Shown: in pieces, positions 7,249 to 15,592 of the stretch | Layout of the letters: the number at the start of each line of letters is the position of its first letter | How positions within the stretch are numbered: position 1 is the stretch's first letter | Origin: CAYXVF01 sp964468125 | Lineage (GTDB): Bacteria; Myxococcota; XYA12-FULL-58-9; CAYXVF01 | Reading direction: 5' to 3' | NCBI GenBank assembly: GCA_964468125.1 | Contig: CAYXVF010000063.1 | Coordinates: 1 to 37,274 of the forward strand | DNA: 37,274 nt | Notes under the pieces: model-generated | Databases searched by the model: none | What the model saw: the letters and a program-made list of their open reading frames with translations, nothing else | What the model was told of the DNA's origin: nothing | Program-made: the position numbers and the translations under genes

Positions 7249-7953
7249 ATGGGTCGAAATTCCAGACAGAAAGACGGTGCTCGGGGCATCGCGAGCTTCT
7301 CCGCTCGCAACGTCGCCGACATGTGTGACCAGGCGACGACCGATGAGCTCCAGGATCTCGTTGACGCTGTCGAAGACGAGCCGGGGAGCCATCGTGCGCT
7401 GCTGATCGAGCTCGGGGACCTACGGGATCACGCAGCTCCCACACCGATCAGCCACGAGCTCGACGCTTACCGACGTTGGGAGAAGATCGTCAGTCGACTC
7501 GAACGCTTGCCAGTCGCGTTGCTCGCATCAATCGACGGCGCCTGCGACGCCGATTGCCTAGGGCTCGCGCTCGCCTGTGACATGCGAATCGCGACCGAGC
7601 GTTCGAGCGTGAGCTTCCCGGAGGTGCGCCAAGGCGTATTGCCTGGGATGGAGCTCTTTCGTTTGCCGAAATACGTCGGTCTCGGTGTCGCCAAGCGCAT
7701 GATTCTCCGCTCGGAGCCCATCGAGGCGAAAGAAGCGCTGGGTCTCGGCCTCTTCGATCACCTCTGTTCGGAGGAGGAGATCGTCGATGTGCGACGCACA
7801 GCTCTCGAGGAGCTCGGCGCTTTGGACGGACGTGTCCTGCGCCTCGCCCGTCGCCTGCTCGGCGAGTCTTATGCAGCGAGCTACGATGATGCGATTGGCC
7901 ACTACCTGGCAGCTCAGTCGCATTGCCTCACCCGACTCCGAGAAGGCACCTAA
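7249..7953 (+). CDS. degenerate crotonase, DpgB-like
   Basis: This 234-residue crotonase-fold protein has blocks WEKIVSRLERLPVALLASIDGAC, LACDMRIATE, FPEVRQGVLPGMELFRLP and a C-terminal helical part. Compared with its neighbour at 5482, the GGG of the oxyanion hole has become ADC and the first catalytic glutamate is glycine (CLGLALACD). Only the PE glutamate remains. DpgB proteins are similarly divergent and assist DpgA rather than act as ordinary hydratases, and the WEK...RLERL and PGM-ELFRL text fits DpgB. I chose the ATG at 7249 because GAGGA lies five bases before it. An ATG at 7237 overlapping the dpgA stop is the alternative. Its stop overlaps the MBOAT start by one base. Confidence 0.78.
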   Translation: MGRNSRQKDGARGIASFSARNVADMCDQATTDELQDLVDAVEDEPGSHRALLIELGDLRDHAAPTPISHELDAYRRWEKIVSRLERLPVALLASIDGACDADCLGLALACDMRIATERSSVSFPEVRQGVLPGMELFRLPKYVGLGVAKRMILRSEPIEAKEALGLGLFDHLCSEEEIVDVRRTALEELGALDGRVLRLARRLLGESYAASYDDAIGHYLAAQSHCLTRLREGT

Positions 7954-9389
7954 TGTCGTTCAACTCGACCGACTACATTCTCTTTTTTGTAGGCGTGTTC
8001 GTGTTCTTCTGGCCTCTCGCGCGCTTCGACCGCGCGCGAGTGGTCTTTTTGATGCTGTGCAGCTACGCCTTCTACGCCCTTTGGAACGGTCCACTGGTCG
8101 GTTTGATCCTCTTTTCGAGCCTGCTCGACTACGTATGCGGTGGCCTCATCGCTCGAGCGACGCGCGGGTGGCTGCGCACGGCGCTCTTGTGGCTCTCGGT
8201 GATCGCCAACCTCGGCCTGCTCGCCTACTTCAAGTATACGAATTTCTTCATCGACAACGCGGTGAGCGCTCTCAATGCTGCGGGAATCGATGCGACTGCG
8301 GTCCACCTCGACATCGTGTTGCCCGTGGGGATCTCGTTCTACACCTTCCAAAGCATGAGCTACACGATCGACATCTATCGCGGCGAGCTCGAGCCTGTGC
8401 GCTCACTGCCGCGATTCCTTCTGTTCGTGTCGTTCTTTCCGCAGCTCATCGCCGGGCCCATCGTTCGCGCGAAGGAGTTCCTACCGCAGATGGATCGAGC
8501 GCCGGCGCTGGACAGTGAGCGGCTGACCGGCGGGCTTTATCGCATCATTCGTGGCTTTGCGAAGAAGATGCTGATCGCCGACTTCATCGCCGCGACGATC
8601 GTCGATCCCTACTTCACGACGCCGGAGGCCGCTAACGGTCTCGAGACCTTTCTCGCGCTGACCGGCTTTCACTTGCAGGTCTATTGCGACTTCTCGGGGT
8701 ACACCGACATCGCGATCGGCACCGCCGCGCTCTTTGGCTTTGACCTACCAGAGAACTTTCGTCGTCCCTATGCGGCCCACACGCCGGCGAACTACTGGAG
8801 CCGCTGGCATCTGACACTTTCGCGGTTTTGTTTCGACTACATCTACCGTCCACTCGGCGGAAATCGCGGCTCGGCGCTACAGACCCATTTCAACACGGTC
8901 TTCACTTTCGCTGTGATCGGCTTCTGGCACGGCCCAAGTTGGAACTTCGTGCTCTTTGGGGTCTATCACTCGACGGGAGTACTCGGGACTCGCCTGTTGA
9001 CCACTCTCGTGGCGCGAATTCGTGGGGTAGAACGCAAGCAGGTCGAGTCGGAGCTCGAGGGACGATTCCTGCCGATCTTGGCGACGAACCTGTTCGTGAT
9101 CGGCTCCTTGGGCCTGTTTCGATCCCCGGACCTCGAGACCGCTTGGCTCGTGTACTCGAAGCTTCTGCAGTGGAACGACTTCACCGTCGCCTTTTCGTTG
9201 ACCGGTTTGGGTGTCCTCGCATTCGCGATCCTCAGCCACTACGTTCCCAAGTTCTGGGAGGAGCGCCTGGCGCGGGCCTTCACCGCAGCGCCCGCGGTGG
9301 TGCAGGCGGGGCTGGTTTTCGCGGTTGGATATGGATTGATGCAGATGACCGGTTTCGCCCAGCAGAGCTTTGTCTACTTCCAGTTCTAG
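7953..9389 (+). CDS. MBOAT-family O-acyltransferase (AlgI/DltB-like)
   Basis: This 478-residue polytopic membrane protein is of the membrane-bound O-acyltransferase family, with about ten to twelve hydrophobic segments. Family blocks include FKYTNFF, LPVGISFYTFQSMSYTID, FFPQLIAGPIVRAKEFLPQ, YCDFSGYTDIAIG, YWSRWHLTLSRF with His286, and the catalytic VIGFWHGPSWNFVLFG with His326. AlgI, PatA and DltB relay acyl groups across the inner membrane to an extracytoplasmic SGNH partner that modifies alginate, peptidoglycan or teichoic acid. Here the start overlaps the dpgB-like stop (TAATG) and an SGNH protein follows 13 bp downstream. The donor may therefore be the aryl-acetyl-CoA made by the three upstream genes rather than acetyl-CoA. 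That link is inference from context. Confidence 0.94.
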   Translation: MSFNSTDYILFFVGVFVFFWPLARFDRARVVFLMLCSYAFYALWNGPLVGLILFSSLLDYVCGGLIARATRGWLRTALLWLSVIANLGLLAYFKYTNFFIDNAVSALNAAGIDATAVHLDIVLPVGISFYTFQSMSYTIDIYRGELEPVRSLPRFLLFVSFFPQLIAGPIVRAKEFLPQMDRAPALDSERLTGGLYRIIRGFAKKMLIADFIAATIVDPYFTTPEAANGLETFLALTGFHLQVYCDFSGYTDIAIGTAALFGFDLPENFRRPYAAHTPANYWSRWHLTLSRFCFDYIYRPLGGNRGSALQTHFNTVFTFAVIGFWHGPSWNFVLFGVYHSTGVLGTRLLTTLVARIRGVERKQVESELEGRFLPILATNLFVIGSLGLFRSPDLETAWLVYSKLLQWNDFTVAFSLTGLGVLAFAILSHYVPKFWEERLARAFTAAPAVVQAGLVFAVGYGLMQMTGFAQQSFVYFQF

Positions 9390-9402
9390 GGAGCCCGCGA
9401 AG

Positions 9403-11832
9403 ATGCGAGACGCACGAGAAAAGACCGGCTCCGTGCTACCGAGAGCTTATCTGCTGCTGCTGGCCTTTGCCGCAGCGACGCTCTTCGATGGTCGCGCATG
9501 GCAGCTGATCGAACGTGTAGGCTCCTTTCGAGACGGACCGCTCTCCGTCGAGCTCTTTCCCGAGCAGAAGCGTGAGCCAGACATCGAGCTCGCGCCCATG
9601 ATTTTGACGGCGGACGTGCGGCCCCCACCAAACGACACTCACTTGACTCGGCCCGAGGGAAGTCTCGAGCCTTTCTTTGACCATCTGTTCGCGCTCGAAG
9701 ACGGATCGAGGGACAAGGTACGGGTGTTGTTCTTTGGGACCTCAGAGATCGGGCACGATCAGGTCACGAGCCAAATGCGGCGCAACCTGCAGGAGCGATT
9801 CGGCGACGGAGGCAAAGGATTCGTGTTGATCGACCGGACCTGGAGCATTCTCGATCACCGTGACATCGCCTGGACATACGATGACTACGCCTGGCAGGGC
9901 GACGCGATTCGCGGTGGGGAACGATCCGATGGACGCTACGGCCTCGGCGGCATTCTTCACGACCAGCTAAAGGGAACCGAGGTCGTCTGGGGCACCGTGG
10001 ACGAGGACTATGGGATCGAGGAAGGCTTCAATCCCTTCCCCGCGGGAACAGCGTGGTCGAGCGCCGAGGTCCTCTTTCAGGTTCATCCGGAAGGCGGGGA
10101 GTTCGAGCTCTATCTCGACGGCGAGCTCCTAGAAAAGGTGGATACCTCATTCGAGGAAATCGCTGACGCGAAGGTGCACTACGACTTTGAGGATGGCCCG
10201 CACAGCCTGCGAATGGTGGCGTCCGATGAGAACGTTCGCGCCTATGGAGCGATCTTCGAGCGCGACCGGGGAATCGTCTTGGATGCGTTGATGGTCATCG
10301 GTGCCTGGGCCGACAACCTGAATGCCTTCGAGCCCGAACACCTCAAAGCGCAGGTGGCTGCGCGTGAGCCATCCCTGTTGATCCTTCAATACGGCGCCAA
10401 GGAGGTGCTGCGCAGCCCGGAACAGAGCGAGGAACAAATCGAGCAGTTCATCGTCGACTATACCTCGGGCATTGCGCGCGCGCGGGCCGGAGCTCCGGAT
10501 GCCGGGTGTTTAGTCCTGTCACCGAAGGATCAGGCGGTGATGAACGCTGGGCGCATCGAAACACCCTCCGGCTTGCCGAAGATCGTCGAAGCGTCGCGAC
10601 AGGTGGCGGCGAACACGGGTTGTGCTTTTTACGACCTCTACCAGGCGCTCGGCGGCGAAGGGACCATCCGCCGCTGGTACCATCAGACGCCGCGGTTTGT
10701 GATGGGGGACTACAAGCATCTGACCCTCGAAGGGTCCGTACGTGTGGGAGATACCCTCAGTGAGCTGCTCTTCGAGGAGCTCGACCTCTACCGGGAATAC
10801 CGACAGCGCGATCGAGAAGCTAAGACAGTCGAGGCACTCGAAGTCGCGAGCGCGAGCACGCGGCAGCACGAGGCGTTCTGGGACGAGCTCGCCGTGGACC
10901 CGCTCGAGCCGGTCCAGCCCTGCGAGGAAGCGGATCTCGATGCCCTCGATTGCCGCGATCCCGCGACCTATGTGCGCAGCAACGAGCGCGGCCACCCCCT
11001 CTGGTCTCCGCAGATTGAGGGTCTCGGTGGCGCCTACCTGGGGTTCGATTCGACGCACAACTACAGCTTCATCGCCAAGGCGAGGAGCGAGTGGGCGTGG
11101 CTCGTCGACTGGGACCCGATTCTGCTGCGGGTCCACCGCATTCTTCACGCGGTGATCGGCGCAAAGGAGACGTCGCGCGAGCTCGCGGCGGCCTTTCGCC
11201 CCGAGCAACTCGAGGAGACCGTGGAGCTCATTGGCACCCACTGCACGGAGAATGGGCACGAGGACTGCGATGTTCTGAAGCAGACGGCAATCGAGCTCGG
11301 TCCGACATTGGCGCTCTCGTTTCGCCGAGCGCTGCGCCCGCGCCCTCTCTTTCCCGAATGGGGCTGGCTCCATGCGCCTGGCGAGTACGAATACATTCGG
11401 CAGCTCATCATGGGCGGAAGAATTCGCGTGTTGCCTGCGCAGCTCGACGGTGAGAACACCTTTGCGGCGATCGGCCAGAGCGCAAAGGCGATGGGGGTTC
11501 CGATCCGCGTCCTTTACATCTCGAATCGCGAAAACTACTGGACGTCACTGCCGCGACGGGCGCGAGAGAACCTCCGCGGCCTTCCCTTCGACGATGATAC
11601 GCTCGTCCTTCGCACCTTGGGCAAACGGTGGAACGCAAAGAGCGGCTTCAGCAAGTGGCACTACAACGCCCACGCTGGGCTGGACTATCAGAGTCGACTG
11701 AACGATCAGGCCTTTGTGCGACCACGGGATCTCATGCCCGAGCGCAAGATGGTGACCCCGTACTCGAGTGTTCTCGGACTCGACGAAGAGCGACTCGCGA
11801 TCGCCATTGAGAAAGGTCAGGCCAAATTGTGA
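9403..11832 (+). CDS. SGNH hydrolase/transferase-like protein fused to a C-terminal domain of unknown function
   Basis: This 809-residue protein has an N-terminal membrane anchor or signal (residues 14-28). The SGNH-like part runs to about residue 465: block I FFGTSEIGHD gives Ser114, block III reads LILQYGAKEVL in place of the usual GxNE, and block V GDYKHLTLEG gives Asp436 and His439. A jelly-roll-like insert lies around residues 210-300. The second part (about 525-809) carries GGAYLGFDSTHNYSFIAKA, LVDWDP, GRIRVLPAQL, IRVLYISNRENYW and WHYNAHAGLD. This pattern resembles uncharacterised LIC_10091-type proteins of Leptospira and myxobacteria, from memory only. AlgJ/AlgX/DltD-type SGNH proteins complete the transfer begun by an MBOAT. 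I know of no description of this two-domain combination. GGGAG precedes the ATG, and the stop overlaps the next GTG. Confidence 0.75.
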   Translation: MRDAREKTGSVLPRAYLLLLAFAAATLFDGRAWQLIERVGSFRDGPLSVELFPEQKREPDIELAPMILTADVRPPPNDTHLTRPEGSLEPFFDHLFALEDGSRDKVRVLFFGTSEIGHDQVTSQMRRNLQERFGDGGKGFVLIDRTWSILDHRDIAWTYDDYAWQGDAIRGGERSDGRYGLGGILHDQLKGTEVVWGTVDEDYGIEEGFNPFPAGTAWSSAEVLFQVHPEGGEFELYLDGELLEKVDTSFEEIADAKVHYDFEDGPHSLRMVASDENVRAYGAIFERDRGIVLDALMVIGAWADNLNAFEPEHLKAQVAAREPSLLILQYGAKEVLRSPEQSEEQIEQFIVDYTSGIARARAGAPDAGCLVLSPKDQAVMNAGRIETPSGLPKIVEASRQVAANTGCAFYDLYQALGGEGTIRRWYHQTPRFVMGDYKHLTLEGSVRVGDTLSELLFEELDLYREYRQRDREAKTVEALEVASASTRQHEAFWDELAVDPLEPVQPCEEADLDALDCRDPATYVRSNERGHPLWSPQIEGLGGAYLGFDSTHNYSFIAKARSEWAWLVDWDPILLRVHRILHAVIGAKETSRELAAAFRPEQLEETVELIGTHCTENGHEDCDVLKQTAIELGPTLALSFRRALRPRPLFPEWGWLHAPGEYEYIRQLIMGGRIRVLPAQLDGENTFAAIGQSAKAMGVPIRVLYISNRENYWTSLPRRARENLRGLPFDDDTLVLRTLGKRWNAKSGFSKWHYNAHAGLDYQSRLNDQAFVRPRDLMPERKMVTPYSSVLGLDEERLAIAIEKGQAKL

Positions 11833-12845
11833 GTGACGAGCCGCCACTTCTTCGCTCTCTTGGAGGCTTCTACCCGGATGGCTTCGTTCGTCTTGGCGCG
11901 GTTTCGGGACTAGTCGCGCTCGTCTGGGTTGCCTACCTCGCCGGCACGATTCGCCAGCCTGCACCTCAACAGGTGATCGTGCGCGAGCCGGAAGGCCCTC
12001 CTGCGCCAGAGCCGGCGAGCTATCGGGAGCTTCCTGATGAGGATGCGATGCCCGAAGTTTGGACCCGTATGGCGGGCCTCAACGTGTGGATCGCCGGGGA
12101 GCGCGAGCCTGACGGGGAGGAGAACCCGCGGATCGTGATCATGCTGCACGGCTTTGCCAAGCCGAAGGACTCGCTCCTGATCATGGCGGAGAAGGAGTCC
12201 GCCAAGTTCGGTACCGTCTTCATCTTCCCCGAGGCGCCGGTCTCGATCGACTGGCGTCGTCGTGCGTGGTGGACGCCCCGCTATACCAACTATGGGTCGA
12301 CGCCACCGCCCAACGACGCGGGACTGCGACCTGCGAGCAAGGTGAAATACATCGTCCTGGATCGAGAAGTGGTCGCCGCGAGGCAGATGGTTCTCAACCT
12401 GATCCAAGAGGTCACCGATCGCTTTCAGGTCTCTCGGAACGAGATCCTCCTGGCGGGCTTCTCGCAAGGAGCGAGCCTGGCTCTCGACGTGGCACTGCAC
12501 TCGCCGGAACCGCTCGGTGCGCTGGCCTTCCTGAGTGGCAAAGCCCTGCATCTGGATGAGCCCGTGAAGGAATTCGCCTCGCTTCAGAAGACACCGGTTC
12601 TGATCTCACACGGCCGAACCGACCCGCTCGCTCAATTCGAGCCCGTGGCGAAAATGCAGCGCCAGATGAAGGAAGCGAACGTCGAGGTGACTTTCGTGCC
12701 CTACGAAGGAGGACACCAAGTTCCGCGAATGGCGCAGGTGCAGCTCAACCGATTCATTCGCGGTTTTTCGCGTGACAGCCACACGAGCGACGCAGGCGAA
12801 ACGGCGGGCGGTGGCGATCGCGAGATGGAGCAAGGGGTCCGATGA
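11829..12845 (+). CDS. membrane-anchored alpha/beta hydrolase, esterase-like
   Basis: This 338-residue protein has a single N-terminal transmembrane helix (about residues 22-40), a Pro-rich linker and an alpha/beta hydrolase domain of the phospholipase/carboxylesterase type. The oxyanion HGF is at 107-109. The catalytic triad is readable as Ser212 (AGFSQGAS), Asp265 (SHGRTDPL) and His296 (GGHQVPR). It probably faces the periplasm, tethered to the inner membrane. It starts with GTG in a GTGA overlap with the SGNH gene and ends overlapping the sulfatase-like gene, so it is translationally coupled to both. A likely job is hydrolysis or transfer of an ester made by the MBOAT/SGNH pair, for example removal or editing of acyl groups. 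The substrate is unknown. Confidence 0.82.
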   Translation: MSDEPPLLRSLGGFYPDGFVRLGAVSGLVALVWVAYLAGTIRQPAPQQVIVREPEGPPAPEPASYRELPDEDAMPEVWTRMAGLNVWIAGEREPDGEENPRIVIMLHGFAKPKDSLLIMAEKESAKFGTVFIFPEAPVSIDWRRRAWWTPRYTNYGSTPPPNDAGLRPASKVKYIVLDREVVAARQMVLNLIQEVTDRFQVSRNEILLAGFSQGASLALDVALHSPEPLGALAFLSGKALHLDEPVKEFASLQKTPVLISHGRTDPLAQFEPVAKMQRQMKEANVEVTFVPYEGGHQVPRMAQVQLNRFIRGFSRDSHTSDAGETAGGGDREMEQGVR

Positions 12846-15589
12846 TGAAGACCGCGCATTGGCTCGTGCCGCTTCTGTTAACTCTGAGTTTCGCTTGCAG
12901 CGAATCGACACCGGAGGAAGGCACGCCCGAGCCCTCGGGGGAGCGCACTCCTGAGAAGCCGACTCCCACGATGCCGGCGAACGTGCGGCTGCTCGACGTG
13001 TTGGACCGCGCGGAGATCGAGCTCGGTTTGCCCGAAGACGCCTCTCTCGAGGAGATCGCCTCGACACCGCTCGTGACCCTCGATTTCGAGAAGGGACCAC
13101 CCGGGGGCTTTCGACCGACGCGGAGCTGGCGTCTCGGCCGAATCGATGGCGCGAAGGGCAAAGCGCTCGCGGTTACGGGCGCGCCCGGTCGTCCGCAGGC
13201 CACTCTGGTCTCGACCGCGCCCGGTGCGCTGGTTCGGGTGGTGCGACGACGCCGGGGAAACCCGGACGCGCCCACGCTCAAGGTGTTGGAGCTCAGTACG
13301 AAGCCTCGGGAGGGCCGACCGGGTCACCCAGGCGACGTTGCGCGCGTCATCAACGGGGTGCCGGTTGCGGGGACCCACGTGAGCCTGGCCGCCCTGAAGC
13401 GGCGTCACCAATTCCCCGAGGGTGACGGTCAATGGCAAGAAGATACGCTCGAGCTCCGCACCGGCCCGCAGACGCATTCGCTCCTCCTCCTTTTCGATTG
13501 CACCGGTCCACGCGGAAAGACCGCCTGGTTCGACGACATCTCAGTATCGACCCTCGAATCCACCTTCGAGCAGCGGCTTCTGATGGCCTTTGAACGCCTG
13601 GGATTGGACCCCGAGTCACCCGCCGGGTACGCGCAGTTTCTGCCTCTTCCGGAGGACGGAGTGGCGGAGAACGAGGAGAACTTTGAGTACCGGCACGGCC
13701 TCGTTCTTCCCTCCCCCGGGAGCGCCACTTGGACTCTGAAGCTCGCTCGCCCGATGCGCTTGAGCTTTCAGGTCGCTCTGCTCGGGGAGTCCGAGCCCCA
13801 GGGACACTACGAGGTGCGTCTGGGCGGCGAGACGCTCGTGAAAGGAGCGATCGGCGCGAGCTGGACGCCGGTGGAGGTGACGCTCGAGCAGACTGGCGAG
13901 GTCGAGCTCGCTCTGGTGAGTCGCGGCGAAAAGGCGATTCCGGTGTTCGCGAACCCGATCCTCTCTCGCCCCCGCACCGGCGAGGACCCTCCGGACGTGT
14001 TCATCTTCGCGGTGGACACTCTGCGCGCGGATCGTCTGTCCACCTTCGGCCACTCGCAGGAGACGAGCCCGGCCCTCAGCGCCCTCGCGAAGGACGCGGT
14101 GGTGTTCGAGCGCACCTATGCGCAGTCGAACTGGACGCCCGAGTCCTTCGCCGGGATGTTCACCTCGCGCTACGCCGGACAGCACGGGGTGACCGAGCGC
14201 TTTTCCGTCCTCGGTGACAACACGATGGCATCGACGTTGAGTGGCGCTGGTTATTTAACCCAGGGAATCGCCTATAAGCTCTTGCTGTATGACATGGGAT
14301 TCGAGCGTGGATTCGACGCCTACTTCAATCGACCGCGTTTCCATTTGGACAGCGAATACGAGGTGCACGCGGGTACGGTCTGGGCACTCGGTCAGCGCTG
14401 GCTTCGCGACCACGCGGACCGTCAGAAGTTCCTGTTCCTTCACTTCAACGACCCGCATCAACCGTTCAATCACCGAGGAGAAAGCCTCGAGCTCTTCACG
14501 AAACCTTCGGCGCTGAAGCGCTTGGGCGTGAGCATGCCGATCCTGATTCGGGGCAAGAGCGTGCTGCACGGCGAGGGTGGGGGACGCTGTTCGAGCTGCA
14601 GTCGAGGCGGAGAGCTGACTCCAGAGCTGATCGAGGTGGCCCGGACCCTCTACGACGGCGAGGTCCACTACACGGACCACCACCTCGGCCTTTTCATCGA
14701 CGAGCTCAAAGCGCTGGGACTCTACGATGAATCGCTTCTGCTCTTCGTTTCGGACCACGGGGAGCTCTTGGGTGAGCATCGTGGCGTGATCGGGCACGGC
14801 GTGAACCGCATGTTTGAGCAGGTGCTACACGTACCCCTAGTGATCAAGCCACCGAAGTCCGCGGGGATCGGCGCGAGGCGAGTGAGTGCTCCGGTGCGAA
14901 TTCTGGACGTGCTCCCGACAGTGCTCGAGTTGATCGGCGCCGAGCCTTTGGAGGAATCCGAGGGCCGATCGCTCGTGCCGCTGATGCGGGGGGAGGCGCC
15001 CGATTCCCCGATCGTCGTCAGTGAGAACGTCGGCTCGGAGGTCGTGGTCGCACACGATGGACGTTGGAAGCTCACCTTGAATCTCGACGGTCGCCAGCGC
15101 TGGATCGACCTCGACGCGGACCCGCGGGAAAAGAATCCGAAGGCTCGACTCGGCGCCGATGACAGCACGCGCGGCGAGATTCTCGCGACCGCCGCCCGCC
15201 ACATCGCACGGACACACGGCGGCCAGCATCTTCTGATCGAGGGGGACTCGGCGCCAGGAGCGGTCGAGCTTGAATGCGCGGCCGCGTTTTCCCCCTATGT
15301 CGGAAAAGTAGCCACGCGCCGGCGCTCGAGGACACTCGTGCCCGGAGCCCTCGGCCCCGTCTGGTTTGCAGCGGCTGTGGACGGGGAGCTCGAAGGCTGC
15401 GCGCTCGTCTCCGGCGACCAGCGGGCCTCTGTTCCTGCCCCCGAGAGCTGGAGCAACGCGGAGGCCGTTGCATTCGGTGTACTCCGGATACGAGCGGTGC
15501 GTCGAGAAGTCGAGAGCCGCGAGGTCAAGGAGACGATCAGTGCCCAAGAGCTCGAGGCGCTCGAAGCGCTCGGCTATATGGGCCATTGA
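12842..15589 (+). CDS. sulfatase-superfamily lipoprotein with N-terminal beta-sandwich region
   Basis: This 915-residue protein has a signal ending LTLSFAC (lipoprotein-type Cys19). Residues 60-370 contain two beta-rich blocks ending WFDDISVSTLE, typical of carbohydrate-binding-like domains. The alkaline-phosphatase/sulfatase domain starts at about 380: metal site VDTLRADRLSTFG (Asp392), nucleophile region SNWTPESFAGMFTSRYAGQHG, and LLFVSDHGELLGEH (Asp638, His639) with GHG after it. A formylglycine sulfatase needs C/S-x-P-x-R, and this protein has Thr432 in that place and no following Arg. It is therefore probably a phosphodiesterase, phosphoglycerol/phosphoethanolamine-transferase-like or other hydrolase, not a classical sulfatase. 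A CxxC (CSSC) sits in an insert. It is the last gene of the operon and ends three bases from the convergent epimerase gene. Confidence 0.82.
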   Translation: MMKTAHWLVPLLLTLSFACSESTPEEGTPEPSGERTPEKPTPTMPANVRLLDVLDRAEIELGLPEDASLEEIASTPLVTLDFEKGPPGGFRPTRSWRLGRIDGAKGKALAVTGAPGRPQATLVSTAPGALVRVVRRRRGNPDAPTLKVLELSTKPREGRPGHPGDVARVINGVPVAGTHVSLAALKRRHQFPEGDGQWQEDTLELRTGPQTHSLLLLFDCTGPRGKTAWFDDISVSTLESTFEQRLLMAFERLGLDPESPAGYAQFLPLPEDGVAENEENFEYRHGLVLPSPGSATWTLKLARPMRLSFQVALLGESEPQGHYEVRLGGETLVKGAIGASWTPVEVTLEQTGEVELALVSRGEKAIPVFANPILSRPRTGEDPPDVFIFAVDTLRADRLSTFGHSQETSPALSALAKDAVVFERTYAQSNWTPESFAGMFTSRYAGQHGVTERFSVLGDNTMASTLSGAGYLTQGIAYKLLLYDMGFERGFDAYFNRPRFHLDSEYEVHAGTVWALGQRWLRDHADRQKFLFLHFNDPHQPFNHRGESLELFTKPSALKRLGVSMPILIRGKSVLHGEGGGRCSSCSRGGELTPELIEVARTLYDGEVHYTDHHLGLFIDELKALGLYDESLLLFVSDHGELLGEHRGVIGHGVNRMFEQVLHVPLVIKPPKSAGIGARRVSAPVRILDVLPTVLELIGAEPLEESEGRSLVPLMRGEAPDSPIVVSENVGSEVVVAHDGRWKLTLNLDGRQRWIDLDADPREKNPKARLGADDSTRGEILATAARHIARTHGGQHLLIEGDSAPGAVELECAAAFSPYVGKVATRRRSRTLVPGALGPVWFAAAVDGELEGCALVSGDQRASVPAPESWSNAEAVAFGVLRIRAVRREVESREVKETISAQELEALEALGYMGH

Positions 15590-15592
15590 ACG

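Noticed and set aside
12842..15589. Classical arylsulfatase
   Set aside because: The C/S-x-P-x-R formylglycine motif is absent; Thr432 takes the position.
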